Shown one piece after another: positions 10,260 through 21,572 of a stretch of 64,000 bases of DNA. This DNA is from Ctena decussata (Eukaryota; Mollusca; Bivalvia; Lucinida; Lucinidae), in assembly GCA_963989385.1 (NCBI GenBank), contig OZ022511.1, positions 1,612,001 to 1,676,000 of the forward strand, given 5' to 3'. The notes under the pieces were generated by a model that saw nothing but the letters and a program-made list of their open reading frames with translations, did no database searches and was not told the DNA's origin. Each line of letters opens with the position of its first letter. The first letter of the stretch is position 1. The position numbers and the translations under genes are program-made.

Positions 10260-11883
10260 ACACGCCGTCCGTCACACTTGACTATTATGGCGCGGAGTGG
10301 GGTGCGTCTAGAGAAAAGAAAAAAAAGAGAAATAGCAGGACAGACAGAAATAAGAGACAGTTACAAAGACAGAAAGAAAGAAAAGTTTTGGTCAGATGCA
10401 TTTTCATCCCTTCTCCCCTCAGCCAATCCGGCTACCGAAGCGGCCTCTGAGATTAATCCCAACCGGCACAGCCCGAAAGGATCATTAGGTCTTACTTACA
10501 TCAGACCGGCCCTAAATTTAAAATGATAATTTGGAAAGCTCCCGTTTGAAAGATACCAAATCGGGAGCCTCAGCTGCTGAAGCTGGGAGGGAGTTCCACT
10601 GACGAATGGTCCTTGGATAGAAACTGAACTTATGGTAATCAGAGGAAGTAGGAATCTGTCTGTACTTCTTTGAGTGATGTGCACGAGTCCTTTGTGATGC
10701 TGTTACTAGATACTGGTCCGCTGGAATGTCCACTAAGCCATGAATGATCTTGAAGAGTATGGTGAGCTGAGCTTTGGTGCGCCTTGACTCCAGTGTCTCC
10801 CATTCTAGATGGTCCAACATTGATGTAACGCTGCTTGTGTTTCTGTATCTGTTAGTAACATACCTGGCAGCTCTACGCTGGACCATCTCGACCTTGTTGA
10901 TATACTCTTGGGTGTAGGGACTCCAGACGGTTGAACAATACTCTAGGATGGGTCTGGCAAGCGAGAAATAAGCGGCAGATTTGGTCTGTTCGTTTGATAT
11001 TTTCATATTTCTTCGCAAGAATCCTATCATGCTGTTCCCTTTCTTGACCACCTGGTCCATATGCTTGTTCCATGATAGACTGGATTGTAATTCAACCCCA
11101 AGGTATCTGGTGGAGTCACAGGTCTCTAGAGCATGTCCTTTCAGGTTAAACTGTCTTTCCACTGGGTTTTTAGATCTTGAAACTCTCAGTGTACTACACT
11201 TGTCTGGATGAAAGGCCATGCCCCACTTCTGTTCCCATCTTGCCAAACTATCAAGATCCTCCTGCAGTTTTTCACAGTCTTGTTGGTTTTTTATCCGTCT
11301 GTAAAGTACACAGTCGTCAGCAAAGAGCCTTGTTGATGATTGGACGCAGTCAGGCAGGTCGTTGATGAAAATTAGAAACAACAAAGGTCCTAAGACTGTG
11401 CCTTGTGGGACTCCGCTTACTACTGGTACACTGTCTGAGGTGGCCCCCTCAACAATCACCTGTTGTGCTCTGTCGGACAGAAAGGCACGTATCCAATTCA
11501 GGGTTTTTCCACGGATGCCATAATGGTCAATTTTCTTCAGTAGGCGTTCATGGGGGACTCTATCAAAAGCCTTGGAGAAATCCAATATGATTAGATCATG
11601 TTGGTGTCTCTTGTCTAGGCCTGATACAAGTTCCTGGGCTAGGGTGAGCAGCTGAGTCTCACAACTTCTTCGGGCCCTAAACCCATGTTGGCAGTCAGTA
11701 AGTATGTTGTACTCTTCCAAGTGCCTCAGGACGTTACTGGTGATGATGTGTTCTTGAACCTTACAGCATAAGCTGGTGAGTGATACGGGGCGGTAGTTGC
11801 TCGCTTTGTATTTATCTCCCTTTTTGAATATGGCTGTAACGTTGGCCATCTTCCACTCTTTCGGTATTTCTCCAGTCCTGAAA
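10260..11883 (-). mobile_element. 5'-truncated LINE with a long intact RT segment
   Basis: On the minus strand an uninterrupted frame (11849-10518, extending up to about 11880) encodes 443 residues of a non-LTR reverse transcriptase. In order: TGEIPKEWKMANVTAIFKKG, NYRPVSLTSL, CQHGFRARRSCETQL, ILDFSKAFDRVPH, SGVPQGTVLGPLLFLIFIND, RLFADDCVLY (FADD at 11324-11313), YLGVELQSSLSW, LARPILEYCSTVWSPYT, VQRRAARYV, and a tail with FYPRTIRQWNSLPA. The endonuclease and the front of the RT are missing, which is typical of incomplete target-primed reverse transcription. The 3' UTR runs to roughly 10260, where ACATCTACATCTATAAGG may be its simple-repeat tail. The body has no stop, so this copy is much younger than the one at 7168. 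It ends at the UQCR10 promoter side and abuts the foldback element at 11884. Confidence 0.9.
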
Positions 11884-11944
11884 GGGGGCTACTAATCACC
11901 CCACGGCACCGCACGACACCCCACGGCACCCCACGACACGAAAG

Positions 11945-12540
11945 TTTATGTATATGTACTATGAAGAAAGTATTTTAGATGGGTTATAATAGGTTTTTAA
12001 CACCACGGCACCAATATTAATGTATTTTTTTATATATACATCGACCATATTTGTTGTACTGTTGTTTTGACACGAATTCTTCCAGTGTTGGGACACCTCG
12101 CTGAAGGAATTGTATGAATTTATTTTAGGTATCAATATTTGTAACTGTAAATATTTTAGGCAAAAGGCTTAGTTTATTTGTTTACGAATCAGTGGAAAGA
12201 GCGTTCAGTTACAAATGGATAAAGCATAGTATTTGAACAGCTAGTAATCACGTACATTTCAGATACTGCGTGCGTTCAGTGTTCTCTCAATGGTACCACC
12301 GTCGGTACAATTGGGAGAACCTTGAACGCACATACTATATGATTTCATATCTTCTTTCACTGCTATCCATTTGCATCCAGGCCACACCACGGGGAGGCGC
12401 TCTTTAACATGGTCCGTTGTTTTTTTTTTCTTTCTTTTTTCTTTCTTTTTTTTTTCTTCATTTTTTTTCTTTTCACTATTGTTATTTCTATCCCCTCTAT
12501 TCCATTGTCCTATAATTGTTCTTTTTCTGACGTTTTAGTA
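11945..12540. other. Interior left part of the foldback element
   Basis: Non-coding sequence with a TCTTTCTTTT-rich tract (about 12420-12475). A short inverted pair lies near 12250-12350 (GTGCGTTCAGTGTTCTC against GAGAACCTTGAACGCAC). No gene is seen. Confidence 0.5.
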
Positions 12541-13073
12541 GGGGAGACCGGGGATAGTTGATGCACTTTTTAGACTTTTTCATATATCTCGTGACTGGAC
12601 TGACCAATTTTGATCATCTTTGCATATACTAAAAGATCTACCTTTTCTGCATTTAAAATCAAATAGTAATCTTTGAATTTTGGTATATTTTCCCTCCGTT
12701 TAAGTAGATTTCTTTAGCAAGTCGAATGCATCAACTTGCCCCAGTAGTGGGGCATGTTGATGCAATGCTTGGGGCAAGTTGATACAGACATTGTTTCTTG
12801 CCTTTACAAGCCCATGCAACGGATACTACAGGAAATTGACCGTTTCTATGGACAAATGAGGATATTCCTGCTTTCTTTGTAGTTAGATGCCGCGATTTAT
12901 CAAAATTATTTTAGCCATTGAAGTTATCTCAAGCGAAATATCTCTATAAGGAATGTTTGTATATGAATAATTTAACTATAAAATATCAAAATATTCTATA
13001 CTTTTATTTATGAAACTTAAGAACATTTTAAACAGGAAAATATCATTTCATTGTTATAGTTGCTATATTAAAT

Positions 13074-13309
13074 GAGCCGGGCTCCCAGCAATTCGTACAA
13101 TTTACGTATGGGTCCAGCGAAGACTCAGACCAGCCTGTGCATTAGCACAGTCGGATCAGAGTCTTCGCTTCCCATACAAAAAGGTATGGGACCTTAGATA
13201 TCCATAGAGCACAAAGCAAAGACTCTGATCAGACTGCGCGGATGCGCAGGCTGTATTGAGTGTTCACTGTGCGCACATGTAAATTGTTGGCATTGCTGTG
13301 ACAAGGCTG
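13074..13309. mobile_element. GAGCCG-type inverted-repeat MITE (diverged copy)
   Basis: Related to the family at 24716, 34222, 38362, 39495 and 60355. It contains CAGCGAAGACTCAGACCAGC and, further on, CTCTGATCAGACTGCGCGG and CGCAGGCT in inverted arrangement. The outer arms are diverged (GAGCCGGG... and ...ACAAGGCTGG). Confidence 0.7.
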
Positions 13310-13789
13310 GAATGCTATTGTATGTATTTTTTTGAATATAATAAAAGAGATACTACAAATCTGAAATGCTTAATAGTCCTACATCAGTTAGAGATCAAGC
13401 CCATCCAAATATTGTGAACAGCCCATGCAGTCCAATAGGATTTTATGGTGCATCAACTTGCCCCATGCTCATTGCATCAACTTGCCCCAACCATACCCCA
13501 CGTGACATTCAGCAAGGGAGACAACTATTACACAATGTTTTCCTTCAGAAGAGTGTATGATTTTGAAGATTAAATATTTGTCTACCTGTGTGCATAAATG
13601 GATTATGAACAACCAGAAACAAATGCGCGCTAAACGAAAAATTGCGAAATACCTGTAAATTACTTAGATGTGTAAAAAATGAACTTTTCTTCACCAAATT
13701 CTCCTTTATCGTCCAAATTCCGCAAAACTTCAGGATCAGATAGCGGCAGTCAATTACTATCTTAATTCATCATTTCTGACGTCCATAAT

Positions 13790-15605
13790 AAGTTTAAGCA
13801 TATTTTATTGCTATAAGTGACAAGCAATGGGGTTGGGCCACAAGTTCTCACAACATTAGTTACGGCCCGCCCCCTACATCATAAATTAACAGATATAAAT
13901 AAGCATAATAATGACAGCAAGCGAACATATTCATAACATAACTATAAACAGTACCAAATAAGAAAAAAACAACAAAAAAACTAGCTATACAAAGGAGTCT
14001 TGTCAGGTGATCCGGGCCAAATCTTGGTGGGAATTGAAACGATGGTGGCTATGTGTATACATATACATGTATGTATATACCAGCCGACTATACATATAGC
14101 TGTAGCTAGTCCTAAAACCGCTTTGAAGATTTAATAAAGTTATGGATAGCCTTAAAAAGAATTATGTTGTTTTCAGTACCCAATTCTGGTTTACCAAATA
14201 GTACAGTGTCAGTACTGAGAGGGTGAAAATTTCTTGTAGCGTTAAATAACAATAGCCTCTCCGTAGTGTATTTTGGGCATCGAAAGAAGTAATGTTCAGC
14301 ATCTTCTATTTCATTTGAACAGGAACAGGTAGGGTCAAGTGTTAAGTAGTTTGTAAAGAGATCGAAATTTAAATTGCTACATTTGTTACGTAGTCTAGCA
14401 TGCAATACAGATATGTATCTACAGCCATACAAATAATAACTTGGAGTTGCAGAAACATTCGCGTATATTTTCTTAGTATTCAATTTAAAACTTGTAAGTG
14501 TGTTTATTTCTCTCAGGTTGTTGTCGATCGAGTTCCATAATGAAATTGACGAGGGAATACATGATTTTCGTGAGATTTCTGTACGGGTATAAGGTATAGA
14601 ATAATTATTTTGATTTCTAAGTGGATAATTAGAAACATTTCTAACTAGTGGTGGGATAAGGTCAATTATATAAGAAGGGGCTAAATTATTATGGACTTTA
14701 TACATAAAATTTAATTTCTGTTGACGCCTCCTTTCTTCTAATGAGACCCAACCACATTCACGAAAAAGGAATGCTATTGATACAGATCTAGTTAAACCCG
14801 TTACAATGCGCGCGGCTTCATTTTGAATTTTGTCTAATAGATATGAATTCTGGGCTGAGCAGCCATCCCAAACAATGGAAGCATATTCTAATATAGGCAA
14901 TAGATAAGAGGTATATATCTGATTAAGTGCTTTTCGACTAAAAGTGTATTTAAGTTTACGCATTATTCCAAGGACTTTTGAAGCTGAAGTTATAATATTA
15001 TCGATATGAGCAGTCCATTTACCATCGCTACTAATAGTTAAACCAAGGTGTTTATGGTTTTCGACAAATTTTATTTGAGTATTGCCAAACGTTAGGCGGG
15101 GCAATGTATCAAAACGTCTTAAGGTGAATAAAACTGCTTCGGTTTTGTTAGGATTAAATGTAACTAGCCACTGGCTAGCCCATGCAGATAGCAAACTGAG
15201 GTCGTGATTTATAATACCATCAATATCATGCAGGCTAGTGGCTGAGTAATATAGAGAACTATCGTCGGCAAACAATCTTGTTAAACTAAGGAGGGACTCA
15301 GAAATATCGTTTACATATATCAAAAATAATAAAGGGCCCAGTACAGATCCTTGTGGAACACCAGCGTTTAATATTTTAGGAGAAGAACTACTTGCTTTTA
15401 GCACAACCTTTTGTTTTCTGTTGTCAAGGTAATTAGATATCCAGTGTAATAAGCTTCCGTGTACACCGTGTTGTTTTAATTTAAACAATAAACCTTTGTG
15501 CCAGACCCTATCAAAGGCTTTGGAAATGTCGCAGAAAACCATACATGAAAACTGATGGTTGTCAAAGGTCTGACATATACTGTGGTAAATATCAATAAGC
15601 TGGAA
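13790..15605 (-). mobile_element. 5'-truncated LINE with intact RT C-terminal half and 8-bp target duplication
   Basis: TCCATAAT at 13782-13789 and at 15606-15613 flanks the insertion. On the minus strand the element starts inside the RT (FQLIDIYHSICQTF). It then has an open frame at 15542-14112 (476 residues) with VFCDISKAFDRVWHKGL, AGVPQGSVLGPLLFLIYVND, RLFADDSSLYY (FADD at 15272-15261), HLGLTIS, LPILEYASIVWDG and KIQNEAARIVTG. The C-terminal part has a Cys/His cluster (PTCSCSNEIEDAEHYFFRCP) like the zinc-binding tails of some LINE RTs. The 3' end is near AATAAAATATG at about 13800. This lineage differs from the LINEs at 7168 and 10260. The frame is clean, so the insertion is recent, but the protein lacks endonuclease and fingers and cannot work alone. 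Confidence 0.9.
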
Positions 15606-15889
15606 TCCATAATGACGTCATTGTCTTTTTATTGCCACTGCATCAACTTGCCTCGTGCATCAACTATCCCCGGTCTCCCCTAAGTCTTTTTTTTTTCATC
15701 ACTAAATATAATCAAGCATAAATCATTGTAAATCATTGTAAAAGCAAACACGCAATCACACAAAACAAACGAACAAAGAATAGTAAACCTCAATTTAATT
15801 TAACCTGAAAACAAAAAGCGCTTTTTCTTATTTTAGAATTTCCTATTCGCGGAAAGGTCGTTTCACCTTTAAAAATACTTATTTGATGG

Positions 15890-16203
15890 CAAGTATACAT
15901 AAAAGTTTGTGCCATGGGGTGTAACAAACATTACTGTCCCTATAAAATGCTTTTTTGTGGTTAATATGCATAAATTTTGATGTCATGGGGGTGCCGTGGG
16001 ATGCAACTGGAGAGACCAGCTGGATCGTTAGGGTTGTGACTAGTTCAAATATACATAAAATTTGGTGCCATGGGATGTAAAAAAACATTATTGCCTCTCT
16101 AAAATGCTTTTTTGGTAGTTAATATACCTAAATTTTAATGCCGTGGGGTGTCGTGGGGTGCCGTGGGGTGTCGTGGGGTGCCGTGGGGTGATTAGTAGTA
16201 CCG
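15890..16203. repeat. Right arm of the foldback element: tandem units of about 120 bp and CCGTGGGGTG/TCGTGGGGTG units
   Basis: Three diverged units, each with an AATATxCATAAAxTTTG and a GCCATGGGxTG motif, are followed by alternating 10-bp CCGTGGGGTG and TCGTGGGGTG units to 16190. Confidence 0.85.
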
Positions 16204-16278
16204 GTCCTGAAACTTACCCGACCGATAGTACGAACTTGTCGCAGTGCGTGACGTCGATTGCCCTTCATCGCCTCGAAA
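16204..16278 (+). promoter_or_regulatory. Remaining proximal 5' region of UQCR10
   Basis: Only 75 bp of non-transposon sequence separates the foldback element from the UQCR10 ATG. It contains GTGACGTCG (CRE-like) near 16249 and no TATA box. The core promoter or 5' UTR must either fit here or lie inside the inserted element. The role is inferred from position alone. Confidence 0.45.
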
Positions 16279-16422
16279 ATGTCAGGAGCAGTGCGAAATA
16301 TTTACAACGCTATTTTACAGCGGTCGTCGACCTTTGCCGTAACAGTTGTTGTTGTAGCATTTATGTTTGAAAGAACAGTAGACGTGGGAGGAGAGTATTT
16401 CTTCGGTTTATTAAACAAACAT
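16279..16422 (+). CDS. UQCR10: Cytochrome b-c1 complex subunit 9 (UQCR10/QCR9), exon 1
   Basis: Encodes residues 1-48 of a 66-residue single-pass inner-mitochondrial-membrane subunit of respiratory complex III (ubiquinol-cytochrome c reductase). It helps hold the Rieske protein and cytochrome c1 in the complex. The frame starts at ATG 16279 (context AAAATGT). It reads NIYNAILQRSSTFAVTVVVV, then AFMFERTVDVGGEYFF, matching the family pattern IYxxLxRRTSTFAxxIVxxAxFFERxFDxG. One membrane helix spans about residues 19-33. The exon ends with codon CAT at 16422, followed by a consensus donor GTAAGT (phase 0). Family members are about 60-65 residues, so the joined 66 residues fit. There is no mitochondrial presequence, as usual for this subunit. 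Residue 16 is Ser where the family usually has Arg. I consider the identification strong. Confidence 0.9.
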
Positions 16423-17988
16423 GTAAGTGCACAGAATCGGAGTGAAAATTGTACCCCACCCATTTGAACAGCACATCAAACTCCGATGGTGTTCTGTTAC
16501 CGATGCATTGAACAAAGGAAGTGTCTTTCTATCTATCTATTTATCTATGTCTACTGCGTCACCCTCTACCGAGTGTTATGCACAGGAGTAGTAAGAATAA
16601 AAGTAAAAAAGTGATAGTGAGATCTTTAAGAATGATAGTGATATCAGAAAAAAGATGAAAGTGTTAGTATCGGGTATTGTTAGCAAAGTAATGAGATAAA
16701 AGCAGGGTAAAAACAGATCTTATTTTCTTTGGCCTTTGATGATTTATCTTGCTCACTTCGAGCTTGAAGGAGTCCAGATCTTTTCAAAGAACTATACCAG
16801 TAGGTAATTCGAGCCTTCTCTGACTGAAAAAGCCTATTTCAGGGCTTCCGTTAACGGGCGTATGGCCGTATATTACGCCCAGGATTTGCTCCCGTACGTC
16901 GAGAAATGGGACCTCTGGCGTCTGGCATACGCCCGATAATTGTCACATACGGCCGTTTGATCTTGTCCCGACGTATAAAATATCGCCACTGTCTTTAAAA
17001 TTCTAGCACGTGTCATAATCAATCGGATTAATGCAGGTGTCAGCCAGACGAAAAGACCACCTACGGGCCAATCGAGATTGTCCGTATGGAGCACTGAACC
17101 AGGTAACATATATGTCGGACCGCCTACCTGTCAAAAACGATTATCAAAATAACGCCCACTCGTAGATACAACCTCTTACGGCAGTCTGCAAAACAACTTA
17201 TCAAATCACGATGACTGAGCTTTTGGATGAAAAGTGTCCATCTATTTTTACGATCGCGAGAATGTAACTGACCTGTATGTGTAAGGCGTATTCCGACTTC
17301 AAAAGTTTGTGAATGTATCCAAACGAATACTGAAGCATGTATTGACAAACTCTATCCACAGTTTTTAAGAACATCACATTCATATTAACGCTTGCCCTTA
17401 CAACGAAGGTCTTGTCTTGATCCATACTGTCGTCAATGGAGTTTTTAGGAATACGAACCTCTTCCGCGAAAAGTGTTGATTCAAAGCGAACATACACTGT
17501 TAATATTATTAGTCGCTATTTCCAACGTGTTGTGGTTGTACGCTCTGGTACAATACATTGTTTTGATTAATGGTACTATTAAAATACGATTACTGAAACG
17601 TCCATTTCGCCGATTTCCTAGTTGTATGGTCATGCAACCCAGTGCGAAAATAATGCCGTACAGTGTGCACAGAAATAGCGCATTCTGATCAAGGTCTACG
17701 GGATTATATATACGGTAGCGTTGATATACAATTACCTGCACGTTTATGGGTCAAGCGCCTTTTCTCTTTGATGTATAGACCAAAGACGCCGCTGCTAATA
17801 TATACGTGTGCCGTACGCAGTGCCATACCGTGAGACAGGTACCTCAGTACACATACTGATAACTAACAATCATATCAGCCAGCGCAACTAAGCAGTCAGA
17901 CCAGTCTTTCTTGTTCGCATCTAACATGAATAATAATGAACATCGACCTAGCAACAACCGAGTTCTTCGGTGGAAGCGTGTCATTGTA

Positions 17989-18280
17989 CGTTCCGTATGT
18001 CACCGTATTTCCGACGTTTCCCATTTGGCGGCAATGAAAGAGAATATTATGCAATAGCAGACAGTGCAACGGCGAGTCTTCAGAGGACTTGCGTATTGTT
18101 CACAAACTAACAGGAATGACTCTGATTAGACTGCGTTCCGTAAGTCACCGTATTTCCGACGCGGCCCATTGGCGGCAATGAAAGGGAATATTATGCAATA
18201 GCAGACAGTGCAACGGCGAGTCTTCAGAGGACTTGGGTATTGTTCACAAACAAACAGGAATGACTCTGTTTAGACTGCGC
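17989..18280. repeat. 145-bp tandem duplication in the intron
   Basis: Two adjacent units (17989-18133 and 18134-18279) share CGTTCCGTA-GTCACCGTATTTCCGACG, the segment GAATATTATGCAATAGCAG and the end GGAATGACTCTG-TTAGACTG. They are about 95% alike. The end resembles the inner part of the GAGCCG MITE (GACTCTGxTxAGACTGCGC). Confidence 0.9.
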
Positions 18281-19697
18281 AAGTGCTCAGGCTTCCTTTC
18301 GAAGAACAAAAAGTTCACTACAGTATGGAGAGAGAGAGGGACGTGTAAGGGGGTGGGGGCCACGGGGGTGGAGGTAAAAATAACCATGCATAAGTCGGTC
18401 CTAAAATCTTCGGACTTCCAAAAAATTCTCTCAATACGTCCAAATCTGACACCATGGAAGTCTGGACTTCCAAATTTTGAAAGTTAGTGGAAGCCCTGCT
18501 ATTTATAATTTTGATTGGCGGCTTATTGACGTCAGAGGAACGAAAGTGGTGAAAACTCTAATATTGTATTTCCCACAGATGCCCTTGGTTTCTGGTTGAA
18601 TTTCTATTGGGTATTATGTTGCAGTTATATGTAAACTTTGCAATCCTATCAAAAAATATCTTTTGATGACGCGGCACAGTAATTCAATGTGATACCCCGT
18701 CTAAAAGCAGATAACTACATTTTTTTTAGAGGGAGTCGAGATTTGTAACATATCTCCGCCATTATTGTTTTTGTTGACAGATCGTTTGAGGTCAATCTGG
18801 TGTTTATAAGAAAAAATACTATCGGTCACTTTATCCGTTTCGTAGGTACGGTCATTTCGGTCCTAGTTGTAACGCGCTGGTTTGTACCAAAGACATTTTA
18901 CTCCTTTCAACTCTGAGAGCAGATACTAATTTTTTATCCAAGCGCGAAACGCGAATTGTCCAAGCGCAAAATGTCCGGATTTGTGATGTTGAAATAATGG
19001 ATATTTTTACCTGTACACCGGCATGCGCAAGAACTGTCAAATCAAAACGAGGTCATCAGCAGAAAGCGATATTTTTCTTTACCTCATTAAGTTCAATCGA
19101 AGATTATTATGGTTCGAAATGGAATAAAATGTGACAAACACTGCAGAATGGTGCAAAAATGAATAAGGAATTAGCCACTGTATATCTTTTTGAGCAGGTA
19201 ATTGATCAAACTAACCAAAATTAGAATTTTGCTTGGCCGATCCACCGATGGATCGGCTGAATTAGAGTTTTTAAGTGCAGTATCGCTCTGGCTGCAAGAC
19301 CCAATAAGGGTTTGCAGCCAGAGAAGACTCGGGTTAACCAGTAGGGAGCCGGTTCCACAAAACAACAGTCAAATTGGAAAAAAGGAATACCGATAATAAT
19401 CTGTAGAAGCATGTACCTGGCGGAAACTAAGTGGATGCATATGACTAGATAATCTGATGGGAAGCTCAAAATATGAAGGCATAGGCACGGCAACAAGACC
19501 ATATGTGATCTCATATCTTATGAACATCCTTTCCAGCATAAATGATTAAATGATTGATTTGATGCCCATCATGGTTATAGGTTATTTGATGGTTATAGGT
19601 TAGGAACTTGATAACATATTTGTATAAGGGTCTGTTTGCAAGTGTAATTGTATTTTGTGTTATTGTATACATGTGACTGGTGACAGTCCTTTGACCG

Positions 19698-20395
19698 GAC
19701 TTTATTTACATCCTTTGAGGTCAGAGGATAGATTCTGAGAAATCTAAAATTTGAGATCGATTTAGACTGTCATTCTAGATCATCGTCTTTTATATTATTT
19801 GGATCCTTTTGAAACTAATCAGTCTTTGAATCGACTGCCTTATTAAAATTAAGAAATTACAGTATGCTTTTTTCTGGTTTCGTCACCAGATACTGTCAGG
19901 GTCACTGACGAGGCTTTATTAGCCGAAACTACGCAGTCTGGCCCATGTTTCTACTTCTGTATGTATTCTCTGCTCTTGAAGGAACTTTTTTAAGATTTTA
20001 AATTTACCTCACTGCAGCTGGTGTTGTGCCGTGTGGCGGCCGTAAAACGTCTCCCCGTACATCATCCATAGTGCAGATTATATTTTATTTACATCCTTTG
20101 AGGTCAGAGGATAGATTCTGAGAAATCTAAATTTTGAGATTGATTTAGAATCTCATTCTAGATCATCGTCTTTTATATTATTTGGATCCTTTTGAAACTA
20201 ATCAGTCTTTGAATCGACTGCCTTTAATATTAAAATTAAGAAATTACAGTATGCTTTTTTTCTGGTTTCGTCACCAGATATTGTCAGGGTCACTGACGAG
20301 GCTTTATTAGCCGAAACTACGTAGTCTGGCCCATGTTTCTACTTCTGTATGTATTCTCTGCTCTTGAAGGAACTTTTTTAAGATTTTAAACTTAT
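19698..20395. repeat. Duplicated segment of about 310 bp
   Basis: 19698-20008 and 20086-20395 are near-identical direct copies, each ending GAAGGAACTTTTTTAAGATT, separated by an unrelated spacer of about 75 bp. A fragment of the same end appears at about 45940-45985 inside another repeat, so this is a mobile or dispersed unit, possibly a LINE 3' end. Each copy has a small hairpin GTCACCAGATA.TGTCAGGGTCACTGAC. Confidence 0.85.
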
Positions 20396-20592
20396 ACCAA
20401 TAAAATTAATTTGATTTGATTTATAGAACATCGCGAGGCGAGCATAAAATCGGCGATTTTCTAGGGAGCGCAACTGAGGTTACTCAGCATCTCAGTTACA
20501 CTATCATACGAGGAATATCTACTTGTCACCCATCTGGCAGCCCTTCTTTGCAACATTTCCACTTTTTGGATATTCTGTTTTGTCAAACATAC

Positions 20593-20764
20593 GGAGTATG
20601 GATTCAGCTTATCAATAACTCAATATAGACATGAATTCAACTTAAAACTGGTACACCTTAAGCTTATGACTTGGCAATTCTTTGGAAGTTGATTTAACTC
20701 TTTAAGCACCAGTGACAAAATCTATGTCCATGTCTATATTGAGTTATTGATAAGCTGAATCCAT
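20593..20764. mobile_element. 172-bp hairpin element with perfect arms of about 36 bp
   Basis: The arm at about 20593-20630 (ATGGATTCAGCTTATCAATA...) is repeated in exact inverse at about 20727-20764. The right edge runs into a GTCATAACATATGG segment of the palindrome family also seen at 23934-24126. Confidence 0.8.
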
Positions 20765-21174
20765 CGGGGGTCATAACATATGGTTTCAATGAGAAATGAA
20801 GAAAATTATCCCTCAATTATCATCATTCAAATACCCCTCTTATCTAGAGCTCTGAGGATTTAAAATTCAGGGCAGCCATAGATTGGTTGGTTGGTTGATA
20901 AAGATGTCATCGATCTCGACGCACCTCTTTTAGAGTAGTATTGTTGTAGATAACAATGGGAATAGACCTATTACTTGCTGACAAATTTCAGTAATTTTTT
21001 TTTTTTTTTGCATATGTGTTTAGGAATAAGTGTATTATGGGTGGGATAAAACCTCAGGAGCCAGGAGCAATAATTACAGGAGCAGTTAAAGAAGAAAAGG
21101 TGCGAATTAAGGATATTTAATGATTAAAAGATTTTAATTATACATTTGGCATGCGTGCTGGTAATTAAACACAA

Positions 21175-21300
21175 ATTACTATACGATCAGACACAGAGCA
21201 AAGAGACAGATGTGAAGCCACCACTGGCAACAAAAGCACCGTCTTGGATTTTTGGAACGGTCAGCATTTAAATCAATAGCCAGGGGGTGGGGGGGGGGGG
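21175..21300 (+). repeat. Dispersed repeat family 'ACCGCCTTGG', fragment
   Basis: Contains GGCAACAAAAGCACCGTCTTGG and ACGGTCAGCATTTAA followed by a G-rich run, matching the order seen on the minus strand near 49918-49975. Confidence 0.5.
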
Positions 21301-21572
21301 AGGGGATGGTTACTTACCTTTTTACGGGTACCCATCTCTTCAATATGTCCTCTGTATTTCCATTTTTTACGATATCTGAATTTGTATAACTCTTCCATAA
21401 TTACAAGTCATTCATTGATTATTGCAAATGCAATTTTTATTTATTGCCACTTGACGGAGTATTGCCCTGCAACTTGCCTATGAAAAGGTGCGAAGATGGT
21501 CACTGTGGGACACAAAAAGCCTTGCTAATACATGGTTTTTAATTAGTTAAAACATGACTATAAGTTATGCAG

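Larger units (their letters stand above)
12541..15680. mobile_element. TA-flanked DNA element with 26-bp perfect inverted ends
   Basis: TA at 12539-12540 and at 15681-15682 flanks a perfect 26-bp inverted repeat (12541-12566 and 15655-15680), beginning GGGGAGACCGGGGATAGTTG. The sub-terminal motif GCATCAACTTGCCCC recurs in both orientations (12728, 12749, 13450, 13474, 15640). A TA duplication suits the Tc1/mariner/pogo group, but no transposase remains. It is nested in the foldback element and carries two later insertions: a MITE at 13074-13309 and a LINE at 13790-15605. Without them the core is about 1.1 kb. Confidence 0.85.
11884..16203. mobile_element. 4.3-kb foldback-type element with tandem-repeat inverted ends and 9-bp target duplication
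   Basis: GTCCTGAAA occurs at 11875-11883 and again at 16204-16212. Directly inside are inverted ends that begin G(G)CTACTAATCACCCCACGG on the left and TACTACTAATCACCCCACGG (read inward) on the right. Both continue into alternating CCCCACGGCA/CCCCACGACA units and then a TTTATGTATAT...AGTATTTTA-type segment of about 120 bp. The right arm holds about three such units (15890-16200) and the left about one. Long inverted ends built of tandem units plus a 9-bp duplication match the plan of Foldback/Mutator-like elements; the class assignment is inference. No transposase is seen. The interior is occupied by a second element (12541-15680). The right edge lies only 75 bp from the UQCR10 start codon. 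Confidence 0.8.

Noticed and set aside
11875..11883. GTCCTGAAA as part of the LINE reading frame rather than a target duplication
   Set aside because: The same 9 bp recur exactly at the other element edge (16204-16212), outside matching inverted ends, so a duplication is the simpler explanation; chance identity remains possible.
16143..16370. Open frame MGCRGVPWGVVGCRGV upstream of UQCR10
   Set aside because: Translation of the GTGGGGTG tandem end of the foldback element in a frame different from UQCR10.
16279..16422. UQCR10 as a processed retrocopy
   Set aside because: A consensus donor follows exon 1 and the matching C-terminal exon with a strong acceptor is 6.5 kb downstream in the correct phase; a retrocopy would lack the intron.
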